A stretch of 45,356 nt of DNA, taken from positions 1 through 45,356 of the forward strand of contig JBKQSL010000086.1 in assembly GCA_052143655.1 (NCBI GenBank). The letters are read 5' to 3'. A model generated the notes under the pieces. It was not told the origin of the DNA, did no database searches, and saw only the letters and a list, made by a program, of their open reading frames with translations. Made by a program: the position numbers and the translations under genes. Position 1 is the first letter of the stretch. Each line of letters begins with the position of its first letter. The stretch comes from CAVSUR01 sp052143655. Lineage in GTDB: Bacteria > Actinomycetota > Actinomycetes > Streptosporangiales > Streptosporangiaceae. Below are positions 1 through 10,101 of the stretch, piece after piece.

Positions 1-863
1 GCCGCCGGTCGGGGGGGCGGCCGGACGCCCTGCGAGCGGGCCAGCCCGGCCAGGTCGGGCGGGCCGGGCTGGCCGGCCGCAGTTTCCGCGCCGACCCCGG
101 CCGGTGCGGCAGCTGAGACAGCGGCCGCGGCAGCGGGCTCAGCTGCCATGCCGGCGCCGGGCGCCGGAGCCGCACCCGGCGCGGGAGCCTGTCCCCCCGG
201 GCCAGCCGTGCCCGCCGCAGCCGGGCGGCCCTTGCTGAGCAGCCACGTCACTGACCTGGCCGCCTGCTCGCTGACCAGCGGAGCCGCCTTCCTGACGGCC
301 CCGGGATCGTCAGCCTTGGCCGCGGCAGCGTGCACCACCGCGGCTGCCAGCACTTTCATGACCTTCTGGAGCACCTCGGGATCGTCGGCTACCCGCTGCT
401 GCAGGTTCTCGCGAGCGTGCGACAGGCGTGGCGCCGTCGCGTCGCGCGCCGCGCGTCCCGCCTCCAGGGCCCGGTCGACGGCCGGGACCTGGCGCGCCGT
501 CGCGAGCTTCTCGCGCGCCGTCTGCTGTGCGCGCTGCGCGATGCCCGACGTCCGCGGCGAGCGTTCTGCCGCCCTTCCCAGTGCCTTTCCCAGCCGCCCG
601 CGCAGGCGGGCAGAATCCTGCCCGGTGGCCTCAGTCCCGGTGGCCAGGCCGGCCCCCGTCGCCGCGCCGGCCCCGGCCGCCAGGCCGCACCCCGGGTCCG
701 GGTCGGTCCCGGGCTCATGACCGGGGCCGGGATCGGCGGCCTGCGCGGGCCGGTGACCGGGGTCAGAGCCCGAGCCGGGAGCACGTTCGGGGCCGGCCGT
801 GCCGGGCAGTCCAGGATGAGCACCGGCTGCCGAGGCGACCTCAGGTCCGGGCTGGTTGCTCAT
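1..863 (-). CDS. Hypothetical Ala/Pro/Gly-rich protein, partial (runs off the left edge)
   Basis: The minus-strand frame starting with ATG at 863 stays open to base 1, so the C-terminus lies outside the window. The start is supported by a purine-rich Shine-Dalgarno (GGGGGGAG) a few bases upstream. The first ~80 residues are Gly/Pro/Ala-rich and probably disordered. Residues ~85-200 look helical and charged, with regularly spaced Arg, Lys, Glu and Ala (for example AREKLATARQVPAVDRALEA). After that an Ala/Pro/Gly-rich stretch returns. Codons are strongly G/C-ending, as expected for a real gene. There is no signal peptide, membrane segment or catalytic motif. I do not recognise a family; a structural or nucleoid/polymer-associated role is only a guess. 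Several plus-strand frames over the same bases are rejected as shadows. Confidence 0.6.
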   Translation of the reverse strand, partial: MSNQPGPEVASAAGAHPGLPGTAGPERAPGSGSDPGHRPAQAADPGPGHEPGTDPDPGCGLAAGAGAATGAGLATGTEATGQDSARLRGRLGKALGRAAERSPRTSGIAQRAQQTAREKLATARQVPAVDRALEAGRAARDATAPRLSHARENLQQRVADDPEVLQKVMKVLAAAVVHAAAAKADDPGAVRKAAPLVSEQAARSVTWLLSKGRPAAAGTAGPGGQAPAPGAAPAPGAGMAAEPAAAAAVSAAAPAGVGAETAAGQPGPPDLAGLARSQGVRPPPRPA

Positions 864-943
864 GGCGTCTCCCCCCTTGCGCTGGACGCGAGCATCCGCC
901 ATCGTCAGTCTGGCCGCGCGGGCTGAGCCCGGCAAGGGACCGC

Positions 944-991
944 GGCCCGCAGCGGGCCGCCATTCCCGGCAATGGCGCCCCGCTGCGGGCC
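944..991 (-). terminator. Strong hairpin downstream of pckG
   Basis: A 21-base arm (944-964) pairs with 971-991, with one mismatch and a 6-base loop. It lies 100 bases past the pckG stop and before the next minus-strand gene. There is no clear U-run, as is common for actinobacterial terminators, so termination is inferred from position and stem strength. Confidence 0.6.
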
Positions 992-1091
992 GGCTGTACC
1001 CGACGCGAACCCGGACGGACTCAGCTCACCGCAGTCGCGCCGGGTGAGCTGAGCCTTCCGGGAAGGCAGCCGGGTCAGGCAGCGGCGGGCG

Positions 1092-2906
1092 TCAGCCGAG
1101 CCGGTCCAGCAGCTTGTTGTACTCGTCCCACAGCTCGGCGGGCAGGTGGCGGCCGAAGGTCTGGAAGTGCTCGGGGATGAGCTCGGCCTCTAGCTTCCAG
1201 GCCTGGCTGTCCACGGTGAGCAGCACGTCCAGGTCAGCCCAGCTGATGTCCAGGCCATCCAGGTCCAGCGAGCCTGGGGAGGGGAGGTAGCCGATCGGCG
1301 CCTTGGTCGCCTTGGCCTCGCCGTCCAGCCGCTCGATGATCCACTTCAGCACGCGGCTGTTCTCGCCGAAGCCGGGCCACACGAACTTGCCGGCCGCGTT
1401 CTTGCGGAACCAGTTCACGTAGAACAGCCTGGGCAGCTTGGCTGCGTCGGCCTGCTTGCCGAGCTTGATCCAGTAGCCGAAGTAGTCACCCATGTTGTAG
1501 CCGCAGAACGGCAGCATGGCGAACGGGTCGTGGCGCAGCTCGCCGACCTTGCCCTCGGCGGCGGCGGTCTTCTCCGAGGCGATGTTGGCCCCGAGGAAGA
1601 CCCCGTGGTTCCAGTCGAAAGACTCAATGACCAGCGGCACCGTGCTGGCCCGGCGGCCGCCGAACAGGATCGCCGAGATTGGCACGCCGACCGGGTCGTC
1701 CCATTCCGGCGCGATGATCGGGCACTGACTGGCTGGCGTGGTGAACCGGGCGTTCGGGTGGGCGGCGGGCTCGGCCGAGTCTGGCGTCCAGTCGCGGCCC
1801 TTCCAGTCGATCAGGTGCGCGGGCGGGGAGTCGGTGAGCCCCTCCCACCAGACGTCCCCGTCGTCAGTGCGGGCCACGTTGGTGAAGATGGAGTTGCCCC
1901 ACATGGTCTTGATCGCGTTGGCATTCGTCTTCATGCCGGTGCCGGGCGCGACGCCGAAGAACCCGGCCTCCGGGTTGATCGCGTACAGCCTGCCGTCCGG
2001 GCCGAACCGCATCCAGGCGATGTCGTCGCCGATGGCCTCCACCTTCCAGCCCGGGATGGTGGGCTGGAGCATGGCCAGGTTGGTCTTGCCGCAGGCGGAC
2101 GGGAACGCCGCCGCGATGTACTTCACCTCGCCGCCAGGCGGGGTGAGCTTGAGGATCAGCATGTGCTCGGCCAGCCAGCCCTCGTCCCGCGCCATGACTG
2201 ACGCGATCCGCAGCGCGTAGCACTTCTTGCCCAGCAGCGCGTTCCCGCCGTAGCCCGAGCCGTAGGACCAGATCTCCCTGGTCTCGGGGAAGTGCGAGAT
2301 GTACTTGGTGGAGCTGCACGGCCACGGCACGTCGGCCTGGCCGGGCTCGAGCGGGGCGCCGACCGAGTGCACGGCCTTGACGAACGACTCGCTCTTCTCG
2401 ATCTCGCGCAGCGCCGCGGCGCCCATCCTGGTCATGATCCGCATCGAGACGACCACGTAGGCCGAGTCGGTGATCTCCACGCCGAGCTGGGAGATCTTGC
2501 TGCCCAGCGGGCCCATGCAGAACGGGATCACGTACATCGTGCGGCCGCGCATGCAGCCGTCGAAGACCTCGGCGAAGGTCTTGCGCATCTCGGCGGGCGC
2601 GATCCAGTTGTTGGTCGGGCCGGCGTCTGCTTCCTTCTCCGAGCAGATGAACGTGCGGTCCTCAACCCGGGCCACGTCGCTCGGGTCTGAAGCGCAGTAG
2701 AAGCTGTTGGGGCGCAACTGCGGGTTGAGCCGGGTGAACGTCCCGCTGTCGACCAGCAGGCTGGTCAGCCGATCCCACTCGCTCTCCGAGCCGTCACACC
2801 ATATGATGTCGTCTGGCTTGGTCAGGGCAGCGACCTCCGCTACCCAGCCGGACAGCTCCTTGAAGCTTGTCGGTGACCGGCCTTCGACGAGTTCCGCGCT
2901 GTACAT
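1092..2906 (-). CDS. pckG: Phosphoenolpyruvate carboxykinase (GTP)
   Basis: A 604-aa protein of the GTP-dependent PEPCK family, which interconverts oxaloacetate + GTP and PEP + GDP + CO2 in the cytoplasm (gluconeogenesis/anaplerosis). The length is normal for the family. The P-loop FPSACGKTNLAM is at ~268-279, including the reactive cysteine at ~272. The second kinase motif GDDIAW is at ~293-298. The N-terminal substrate-binding part and the conserved GYGGNALLGKKC segment (~218-229) are present. ATG at 2906 is preceded by AAGGAG at good spacing. The gene is monocistronic by context, with a gap of more than 650 bp upstream and a strong hairpin downstream. It sits beside alcohol/aldehyde oxidation genes, which fits growth on C2 substrates that need PEP from oxaloacetate; that link is inferred. 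Confidence 0.96.
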   Translation of the reverse strand: MYSAELVEGRSPTSFKELSGWVAEVAALTKPDDIIWCDGSESEWDRLTSLLVDSGTFTRLNPQLRPNSFYCASDPSDVARVEDRTFICSEKEADAGPTNNWIAPAEMRKTFAEVFDGCMRGRTMYVIPFCMGPLGSKISQLGVEITDSAYVVVSMRIMTRMGAAALREIEKSESFVKAVHSVGAPLEPGQADVPWPCSSTKYISHFPETREIWSYGSGYGGNALLGKKCYALRIASVMARDEGWLAEHMLILKLTPPGGEVKYIAAAFPSACGKTNLAMLQPTIPGWKVEAIGDDIAWMRFGPDGRLYAINPEAGFFGVAPGTGMKTNANAIKTMWGNSIFTNVARTDDGDVWWEGLTDSPPAHLIDWKGRDWTPDSAEPAAHPNARFTTPASQCPIIAPEWDDPVGVPISAILFGGRRASTVPLVIESFDWNHGVFLGANIASEKTAAAEGKVGELRHDPFAMLPFCGYNMGDYFGYWIKLGKQADAAKLPRLFYVNWFRKNAAGKFVWPGFGENSRVLKWIIERLDGEAKATKAPIGYLPSPGSLDLDGLDISWADLDVLLTVDSQAWKLEAELIPEHFQTFGRHLPAELWDEYNKLLDRLG

Positions 2907-3577
2907 CGCCGTCTCCTTGCCGTGAACTCAAATCTGCGGCAGGACGATCCGCGCCAGTGCAGTCTGCTGACCTGCCTGGTGAACACGGTTACCGCAGTAC
3001 CTTCTGATGCTGTCCGACTTCCGCGCAGACAAGCAAGGGGCTAAGGTCCCCGCGGCGGCGGCCCAGGGCAGCATCCGCAGGCCGCCGACAGCGGCTTCCG
3101 TCCCTGTTCAGAGCCTATGCCAGCGGAAATTCGCGGCCTCCGGCGGCTCCGCTCGCGGGCCCGGACTGTGGCAAGAATCTCATTCGTTCGCTTGCCTAAT
3201 TAGTTCCGGGCAACCTCCAGCGTCAGTTCCGGCAGCCTCCGGCTGAGCGGCCCGGGCGCCGCCAGGCGCGCCAGCGTGGCTGCCGTGGGGCGGGACCACG
3301 ATCATCCCGCTTGGCTGGACTGGCATGCAGATCACCGTCACGGTGCCGTATGCTCTGGTCCGCGGCCCGGCCGACATCCAGGTAGTCACCTCCGACGGGG
3401 CAGCCGGACGTGCTGCCGTACGCGTTCGAGGTGACCGGCCGGAAATAAACTCTCCGCTGACTGTTGGCCATCGCGCCAGCCGGAAAGTGCCTGTCGGCAG
3501 ACCTGCCGCCGGGCTGGATGCCGGCCCGGGCGCGACTGCTATCGCGCCCGGGCCGGCGGCTTTGCTGCTGGCCCCTG
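2907..3577. other. Intergenic region with a possible IPT/TIG-like gene remnant
   Basis: No complete gene is convincing here. The right part holds the terminator at 3520-3557. A plus-strand frame open from 3247 encodes a short stretch with alternating hydrophobic residues (GMQITVTVPYALVRGPADIQ at 3322-3381), reminiscent of an IPT/TIG beta-sandwich end. It lacks a plausible start and is too short for a domain. It may be a remnant or chance. The pckG promoter should lie just upstream of 2906, but I see no clear -10/-35 pair. Confidence 0.3.
3520..3557 (-). terminator. Hairpin terminator after the ald-DUF779 operon
   Basis: A perfect 16-bp stem (3520-3535 with 3542-3557) encloses a 6-base loop, 20 bases past the DUF779 stop. 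There is no poly-U tract on the minus-strand transcript, so function is inferred from stem stability and position. Confidence 0.65.
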
Positions 3578-3976
3578 TTACCCGGTGACCGTGTTCCCGG
3601 TGGGCAGGGCGCCCTCGGATGCCATCTCGGTCATTTCCTCGTCGGTGAGCAGGCGGGACCGGATCAGGAACCGCACGCCCTCCGGCGCCTCGAGCGAGAA
3701 CCCGCCGCCCCGCCCGGGGACCACGTCGACCGTCAGGTGCGTGTGCTGCCAGTAGGCGTACTGGTCGGCGCTCATCCAGAACGAGACGTCACCGGCCAGG
3801 TAGCCGAGCAGCACATCCGATCCGCCGACCCGGAACTCGCCGCGCGGGTAGCACATCGGCGAGCTGCCGTCGCAGCAGCCGCCGGACTGGTGGAACATCA
3901 CCGGCCCGTGCTGGCGCTGCAACTGCCCGACCAGATCTTCCGCAGCCGGCGTCATGGCTACCCGCTGGAGAGTCAT
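3578..3976 (-). CDS. DUF779 family protein, partner of aldehyde dehydrogenase
   Basis: A 132-aa protein of the DUF779 family, often encoded directly after NAD-dependent acetaldehyde/aldehyde dehydrogenases. Its biochemical role is not established. The family's cysteine-rich segment is present (HQSGGCCDGSSPMCYP, residues ~37-52), suggesting metal or thiol chemistry. A conserved WQHTHLTVDVVPGRGGGFSL segment follows. ATG at 3976 lies 2 bases past the ald stop, so translation is probably coupled. A second in-frame ATG at 3955 would shorten it by 7 residues. The gene is last in the minus-strand operon regulator-ald-DUF779 and is followed by a strong hairpin. Confidence 0.88.
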   Translation of the reverse strand: MTLQRVAMTPAAEDLVGQLQRQHGPVMFHQSGGCCDGSSPMCYPRGEFRVGGSDVLLGYLAGDVSFWMSADQYAYWQHTHLTVDVVPGRGGGFSLEAPEGVRFLIRSRLLTDEEMTEMASEGALPTGNTVTG

Positions 3977-3978
3977 CT

Positions 3979-5496
<1,518 letters not shown>

Positions 5497-5618
5497 AGTA
5501 CTGCTCCTGCCTGAAGGCCTGCCGTTGCCCGCGCCCGATGACGGCCCGCGCGGACATTCCTGCGACGATTCCGCTCACCATGACAGCCGCAGGTTGGCGA
5601 AAGGTTGGAGCGCCCGGC

Positions 5619-7043
5619 TCAGTCCCGCAGGGCGGCGTGCAGCCGGGCGGCGAGCAGGCCGCGCCGGGCGTCATCGGCGCGCAGCAGCGCCATCGCGTGC
5701 TCGTGGACCTGCACGTCGAACGGGCTCAGCTCGGACAGCGCCATCGCGTGCGCGGGATCGCCGCTGGCCAGCACGGCCTCGCGCAGCGCGACCTCCAGCC
5801 GGCTGCGCCAGGCATCCACGCCGGGGGCTTGCGAGTCAGGCAGCAGCGCGCCGCGATAGCGGCGCACTGCCGAGGTGACGTCGCCGCGCTCCAGCGCGTG
5901 CCACACGTCGGCCGCATCGCAGCTGATCGGCGCGGTCAGCGCGTACCGGCGCTCGGACACGATGCCGCCGACAGCCCGGCGCAGATGCGACACTTCCGAC
6001 TTCAGCGTGGTGGCCGAGACCGGCCGGTCGCCGTAGAGCTCCAGGCTGAGGCCGCCCGGCGAGAACCCGTGCGGGTGCAGCGCAAGCAGGGCCAGGATCT
6101 CCAGCTGGCGGGGGGACAGCGTGAGCGGCACCCCGTCCCGGCGGACGTCCGGGTTGCCCAGGCAGGTCAGCTCGATCCCGCTGGCGGCGGGCGCGCAGCC
6201 GCCCAGCAGGTCCCGCAGCCGCAACTCCACAGCCGAGGCCAGGGCGCGCGCCGTCGGCAGGCCGAGCGGCTCGGACCGGTCCCAGGTGGTCGACAGGTCC
6301 AGCACGCCGAGGATGCGGCCGGCCGGGTCCCGGATCGGGGCGCAATAGCACACCCAGCCGTGCAGCACCGCGACCAGGTGCTCGGCCGAGAACACCACGC
6401 TGGGACGGCCGTTATGCAGGGCCAGGGCCAGCGCGTTGGTGCCGATCGCCGCCTCGTCCCAGCAGCCGCCGGGGGCGAAGTTCACCTTCTCGGCGCGGCG
6501 CTGCATGACCCGGCCGGCCCGGGTCCACAAGATCGTGCCGGTCTCGTCAGTGACCGCCGCGATGTACCCGGCGTCAGCGATGCCGTCCAGGTCGTCGGCC
6601 AGCTCGGTCACGGGCACCCGCAGCGGCGAGTCCGCCCAGCGGCTGGCGACCATCCCGGCACCCGAGGCGGGCGCGGCGGCCGCGTCCGGCTCCACCGACC
6701 GCAGCGAGCGCTGCCACGACTCGGCGACCTCCGGCCGCACGCCAGCGAGCTGGCCGTCCTCGGCCCAGCCGGCTGACTGTCGCCGGCCGGCGCCGGGCCC
6801 GGAGCCGACCCGGCCGGGCTCGCGGCGGGCCCGGCCGGCGGGATACCGGCCAGCCGCGGACTTGCCCGCGGCAGACCGGCCCGCGGGGGACTGATCCGCC
6901 GGAGACTGATCCGCCGGAGACTGGCCAGCGGCTGGCGGCCCGGCGGCAGGCTGGCGGTCGGCTCCGCGCAGCAGCGGCACGTGGCGCGCCCATTCGCGCT
7001 CCAGTACCTCCCGCTGCCGGCGGGTGGCGGCCATCAGGGCCAT
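5619..7043 (-). CDS. GAF-domain transcriptional regulator of alcohol/aldehyde genes
   Basis: About 474 aa. The N-terminus has a short basic segment, then a Gln/Ser/Pro/Ala/Gly repeat linker (residues ~28-75). A GAF-like sensory domain follows, starting near AESWQRSL and including the IGTNALALAL and CAPIRDPAGRILGVLDLS motifs seen in AcoR-type activators. Unlike sigma-54 activators it lacks an AAA+ domain. The C-terminus instead has a winged-helix-like region (LSPRQLEILALL...TTLKSEVSHLRRAVG) and a helical tail resembling actinobacterial GAF regulators next to ald genes. ATG at 7043 is chosen because longer in-frame starts overlap the divergent alcohol dehydrogenase; ATG at 7034 is an alternative. 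It is upstream of ald on the same strand and probably controls ald and the divergent adh. The ligand is unknown. Confidence 0.8.
   Translation of the reverse strand: MALMAATRRQREVLEREWARHVPLLRGADRQPAAGPPAAGQSPADQSPADQSPAGRSAAGKSAAGRYPAGRARREPGRVGSGPGAGRRQSAGWAEDGQLAGVRPEVAESWQRSLRSVEPDAAAAPASGAGMVASRWADSPLRVPVTELADDLDGIADAGYIAAVTDETGTILWTRAGRVMQRRAEKVNFAPGGCWDEAAIGTNALALALHNGRPSVVFSAEHLVAVLHGWVCYCAPIRDPAGRILGVLDLSTTWDRSEPLGLPTARALASAVELRLRDLLGGCAPAASGIELTCLGNPDVRRDGVPLTLSPRQLEILALLALHPHGFSPGGLSLELYGDRPVSATTLKSEVSHLRRAVGGIVSERRYALTAPISCDAADVWHALERGDVTSAVRRYRGALLPDSQAPGVDAWRSRLEVALREAVLASGDPAHAMALSELSPFDVQVHEHAMALLRADDARRGLLAARLHAALRD
6889..6918. repeat. Two perfect 15-bp tandem repeats in the regulator linker
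   Basis: Two identical 15-base units (6889-6903 and 6904-6918), with degenerate copies on either side, encode SPADQ-like pentapeptides. They are in frame, so copy-number change would lengthen or shorten the interdomain linker without breaking the gene. Confidence 0.7.
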
Positions 7044-7280
7044 GCTCCTCACCCGACCTGGGCCAGGCGGGATGCCACCATCCCGCGCAGCTCGCGCTCG
7101 TTGCCCGCACTGCCGCCGGCGGCGGCAGCGTTCCGGCCGGACAAACCCCGGTGCCCCGGCGGCCGGCTCGTGGCCCGCGGACCTGGCTGGCCCGCCCCTT
7201 GCCAGAAACTGGGACGTAACACATTCTTGACGACAGCGTAATCTGAGACAGACGCCGCTGATAGCAGGCAGGTGCTGGTA

Positions 7281-8582
7281 ATGCCCGTTCTTCTGGAGAA
7301 CTCGGCGATGGGCGAGCGCGGGCGGCCCCCGGCCGGCCGCGCGCGCGAGCCCAGATCCGGCCAGTTCACCGAGCCGCGCCCGGGCGTACCGGCGACCGGG
7401 ATTCCGGCCGCTCCGGCGCCGCCGGACCAGCCCGTCCGGCTGGCGAAATTCCATGCCCCGGAGATCGTCTTCGGCCCTGGCGCGCTCGCCGAGATCGGCC
7501 ACTGCGCCGCGCGCCTAGGTGCCCGGCGCCCGTTCATGGTCACCGATCCTGGCCTGATCGAGGCCGGCTGGGCGGCGGCGGCCACCGGCTATCTCCGGCA
7601 GGCCGGCCTGGTACCGACCGTCTGGCACGACGTGACCCCGAACCCGAAGGATCACGAGATCGAGGCGGCGTTCGAGCGGTACGCCGAGGACGGCAACGAC
7701 GTGATCATCGCCCTCGGCGGCGGCTCGTGCATCGACGCGGCCAAGGGCGTGGCGATCCTGTCCGGCAACGGCGGCCGGATCCTGGGCTTCGAGGGCGTGG
7801 ACAAGGTGGTGCACCCGATCCCGCCGACGGTGATGGCGCCCTCCACGTCCGGGACCGGCGCGGATGTGTCCCAGTTCGCGATCGTCACCGACACCGCGAA
7901 CCTGACGAAGATCACCATCATCAGCCGGACGCTGGTCCCGGACATCTCGGTGATCGATCCCGGGTTGCTCATGACGATGCCGGAATGGCTCAACGCCGCC
8001 ACTGGCCTCGACGCCCTGACCCATGCGATCGAGTCCTACGTCTCCCGGGCGCACAACCCGCTCACCGACAGCCACGCGCTGCACGCCGTCACGCTGATCA
8101 CCGGGCACCTGCTGCACACCCAGCTGCAGCCGGGCGCGAACGAGCCGCGGCTGGCCATGGCCCAGGGGTCGCTGGAGGCCGGGATGGCGTTCACTAACGC
8201 CATACTCGGTGCCACGCACGCCATGAGCCACCAGGTGGGCGGCCTGCTGGACGCACCGCACGGCGTGGTCAACGGCGTGCTGCTGCCGCACGTCATCCGG
8301 TTCAACGCGCAGACGGCACCGGAGCGGTTCGTGCCGCTCGCGGCGGCCGCGGGCCTGGCCGCCAGGGGCGTGCCAGCCAGCGAGGTCGCGCTGATGCTGG
8401 CCGACCGGGTCCGCGAGCTCGCCGACGAGGTGGGCGTGCCGCGCGGCCTGGCCGCGCTCGGCGTCACCGAGGCCGTCGTGCCCCAGCTAGCCCGCACCAC
8501 GCTCAAGGACGCCTGCCTGGCCACCAACCCCCGGGCGGCGGACGCGCCCGACATCGAGGCGCTGTTCCGGGCGGCCCTGTGA
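7281..8582 (+). CDS. Iron-containing (type III) alcohol dehydrogenase
   Basis: About 433 aa in the group III metal-dependent ADH family, catalysing NAD(P)-linked interconversion of alcohols and aldehydes. The nucleotide-binding GGGSCIDAAKG motif lies near residue 150. The metal ligands are seen in TGLDALTHAIESYVS (Asp, His) and GATHAMSHQVGGLLDAPHG (two His). These ErcA-like motifs resemble dehydrogenases linked to ethanol oxidation. The N-terminus carries ~50 extra Arg/Pro/Gly-rich residues before the fold begins at LAKFHAPEIVFGPG. The true start may therefore be ATG 7281, ATG 7311 (GGAG upstream) or later. It is divergent from the GAF regulator across ~240 bp and followed by a two-component system 65 bp downstream. 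It is a paralogue of the NDMA-type enzyme at 17370 but clearly distinct in sequence. Confidence 0.9.
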   Translation: MPVLLENSAMGERGRPPAGRAREPRSGQFTEPRPGVPATGIPAAPAPPDQPVRLAKFHAPEIVFGPGALAEIGHCAARLGARRPFMVTDPGLIEAGWAAAATGYLRQAGLVPTVWHDVTPNPKDHEIEAAFERYAEDGNDVIIALGGGSCIDAAKGVAILSGNGGRILGFEGVDKVVHPIPPTVMAPSTSGTGADVSQFAIVTDTANLTKITIISRTLVPDISVIDPGLLMTMPEWLNAATGLDALTHAIESYVSRAHNPLTDSHALHAVTLITGHLLHTQLQPGANEPRLAMAQGSLEAGMAFTNAILGATHAMSHQVGGLLDAPHGVVNGVLLPHVIRFNAQTAPERFVPLAAAAGLAARGVPASEVALMLADRVRELADEVGVPRGLAALGVTEAVVPQLARTTLKDACLATNPRAADAPDIEALFRAAL

Positions 8583-8646
8583 CCGTGCCCAGCGGCGTGA
8601 CTGCGCGGGGCGCTGCGTTCATGGCCCGGAAAACAGCCTGGCCACC

Positions 8647-10101
8647 GTGGTGAGCGAATCGGCGGCCCCGCCGGGCCCGGGCGACGGCGGCAGCGCGGGC
8701 CGGGCCCTGGAAGCGCTGACCGGCATCCGGTCGGGCAAGCACTCGTTCTACCCGGAGTACGTCCGCTCGGCGGAGCGGCTGGAGCACGCGGTCCGGGCAC
8801 TGGATGGCATCTCCCGCGCCCTGGTGCGCAGCACCGCCGGGCCGCGGGCGCTGGTGGAGTGGGTAGTCCGGACCGCCGCCGCGCACCTGAGCGCGGAACT
8901 GCTGCTGTTCGTGGTCGCCGACGGGGTGCTCCCGGCTGCCCGGCCGCGGTTCCTGGCCGTGGCCGGCGGCAGGCTGGTCGACGACGAGAACGCGCTGCCC
9001 GCCGAACTGCGCGAGCGGCTGGCCGTGATGCGCGGGCGGCCCTGGGAGGCCGAGCTGGCCTGGGCCTCTCCCGGCTGGATCGGCGTGTCGATGACGCTGG
9101 ACAACGAGCCGGTCGGCGGCATCGCGGTGCGGCCGAGCGCCGGGCTGGAGGTAGCCGCCACCGACCGTGCCATCCTGCGGGTGCTGGCCAACCAGGCGGC
9201 GGTCGCGCTGCACAACTCGTTCCTGTTCCACGCCACCACCCAGCTGCGCGGCCGCAGCGAGCAGCTGTTCGACGCCACCACCCAGCACGCCAGGGACCTG
9301 GCCGCGCGCAGCGCCGAGCTGGCCGAGACCCAGCGGCAGCTGGTCGCCGTGCTGCAGCAGCAGGCGCTTGACGACGAGCGGCACCGGATCGCCCGCGAGC
9401 TGCACGACAGCGTGACCCAGTCGGTGCTGTCGGCCGGGATGCTGGTCGAGGTATGCCGGGCCGAGCTGGAGGCCCTCGGCGGCCCGGCGGCGAAGGTCGC
9501 GGGCCGCCTGGCGCCTGCCAGGGACCTGACCCGGCAGGCGGCTGAGCAGCTGCGGGCCTCGATCTACGCGCTGCACCGCCCGGCCGACGAGTCGCCCGGG
9601 CCGCTGCCGGTTATGCTGCAGCGGCTGGCCGGCGCGCACCAGCCGATGAGCCTGCTGGTGAAGGTGCAGGTGACGGGTCCGACGGCCGCGCTGCCGCCGG
9701 CCGTCGAGCAGTCGCTGCTGCGATGGACCGGGGAGGCGCTGTTCAACGCCGCGTCGCACGGCAGGGCGACCCGGGCGATCGTCCGGCTGCGCTACCTGCC
9801 CGGCGGCGTCACGCTCAGCGTGTCCGACAACGGCATCGGCGACCCCGCTCAGCTGCGCCGCGCGCTGCGGATGTCGTCCGCGGCTGACCTGTCCGGGCGG
9901 CACCGGGGCCTGGCCAACATGCAGGCGATGGCCGAGGAGCTCGGCGGCACGCTGACCATCCGCAAGTCCCGCTCGGGCGGGGTCATCATCCGGGTGCACA
10001 TCCCGCTGCCGCTGGGCGGCCAGGACAACGCCGGCCCGGCACCGCCGGGAAGCACGCTGGCCGGCTGGCCAGGGACAGGAGGCCGCGATGGCGTCCGGTA
10101 A
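8647..10101 (+). CDS. NarL-family sensor histidine kinase with GAF domain
   Basis: A 484-aa soluble kinase with no membrane segments. A GAF-like sensor spans ~60-195 and a helical linker ~195-240. The HisKA_3 dimerisation/phosphoacceptor motif ERHRIARELHDSVTQ follows, with His ~253. The C-terminal HATPase has NAASHG (N box) and SDNGIGDP (G1) motifs. GTG at 8647 or the adjacent GTG 8650 is the start. The stop overlaps the start of the response regulator by 14 bases, so the pair is co-translated. The same architecture occurs in the ErcS/AgmR-like systems that control alcohol oxidation elsewhere. A cytoplasmic signal linked to alcohol metabolism is inferred from the adjacent adh gene. Confidence 0.92.
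   Translation: MVSESAAPPGPGDGGSAGRALEALTGIRSGKHSFYPEYVRSAERLEHAVRALDGISRALVRSTAGPRALVEWVVRTAAAHLSAELLLFVVADGVLPAARPRFLAVAGGRLVDDENALPAELRERLAVMRGRPWEAELAWASPGWIGVSMTLDNEPVGGIAVRPSAGLEVAATDRAILRVLANQAAVALHNSFLFHATTQLRGRSEQLFDATTQHARDLAARSAELAETQRQLVAVLQQQALDDERHRIARELHDSVTQSVLSAGMLVEVCRAELEALGGPAAKVAGRLAPARDLTRQAAEQLRASIYALHRPADESPGPLPVMLQRLAGAHQPMSLLVKVQVTGPTAALPPAVEQSLLRWTGEALFNAASHGRATRAIVRLRYLPGGVTLSVSDNGIGDPAQLRRALRMSSAADLSGRHRGLANMQAMAEELGGTLTIRKSRSGGVIIRVHIPLPLGGQDNAGPAPPGSTLAGWPGTGGRDGVR

Noticed and set aside
7216..7244. Promoter boxes (TTGACG, TAATCT) between the GAF regulator and adh
   Set aside because: Spacing between the boxes is far from 17 bp, so the pair cannot be assigned as one promoter.
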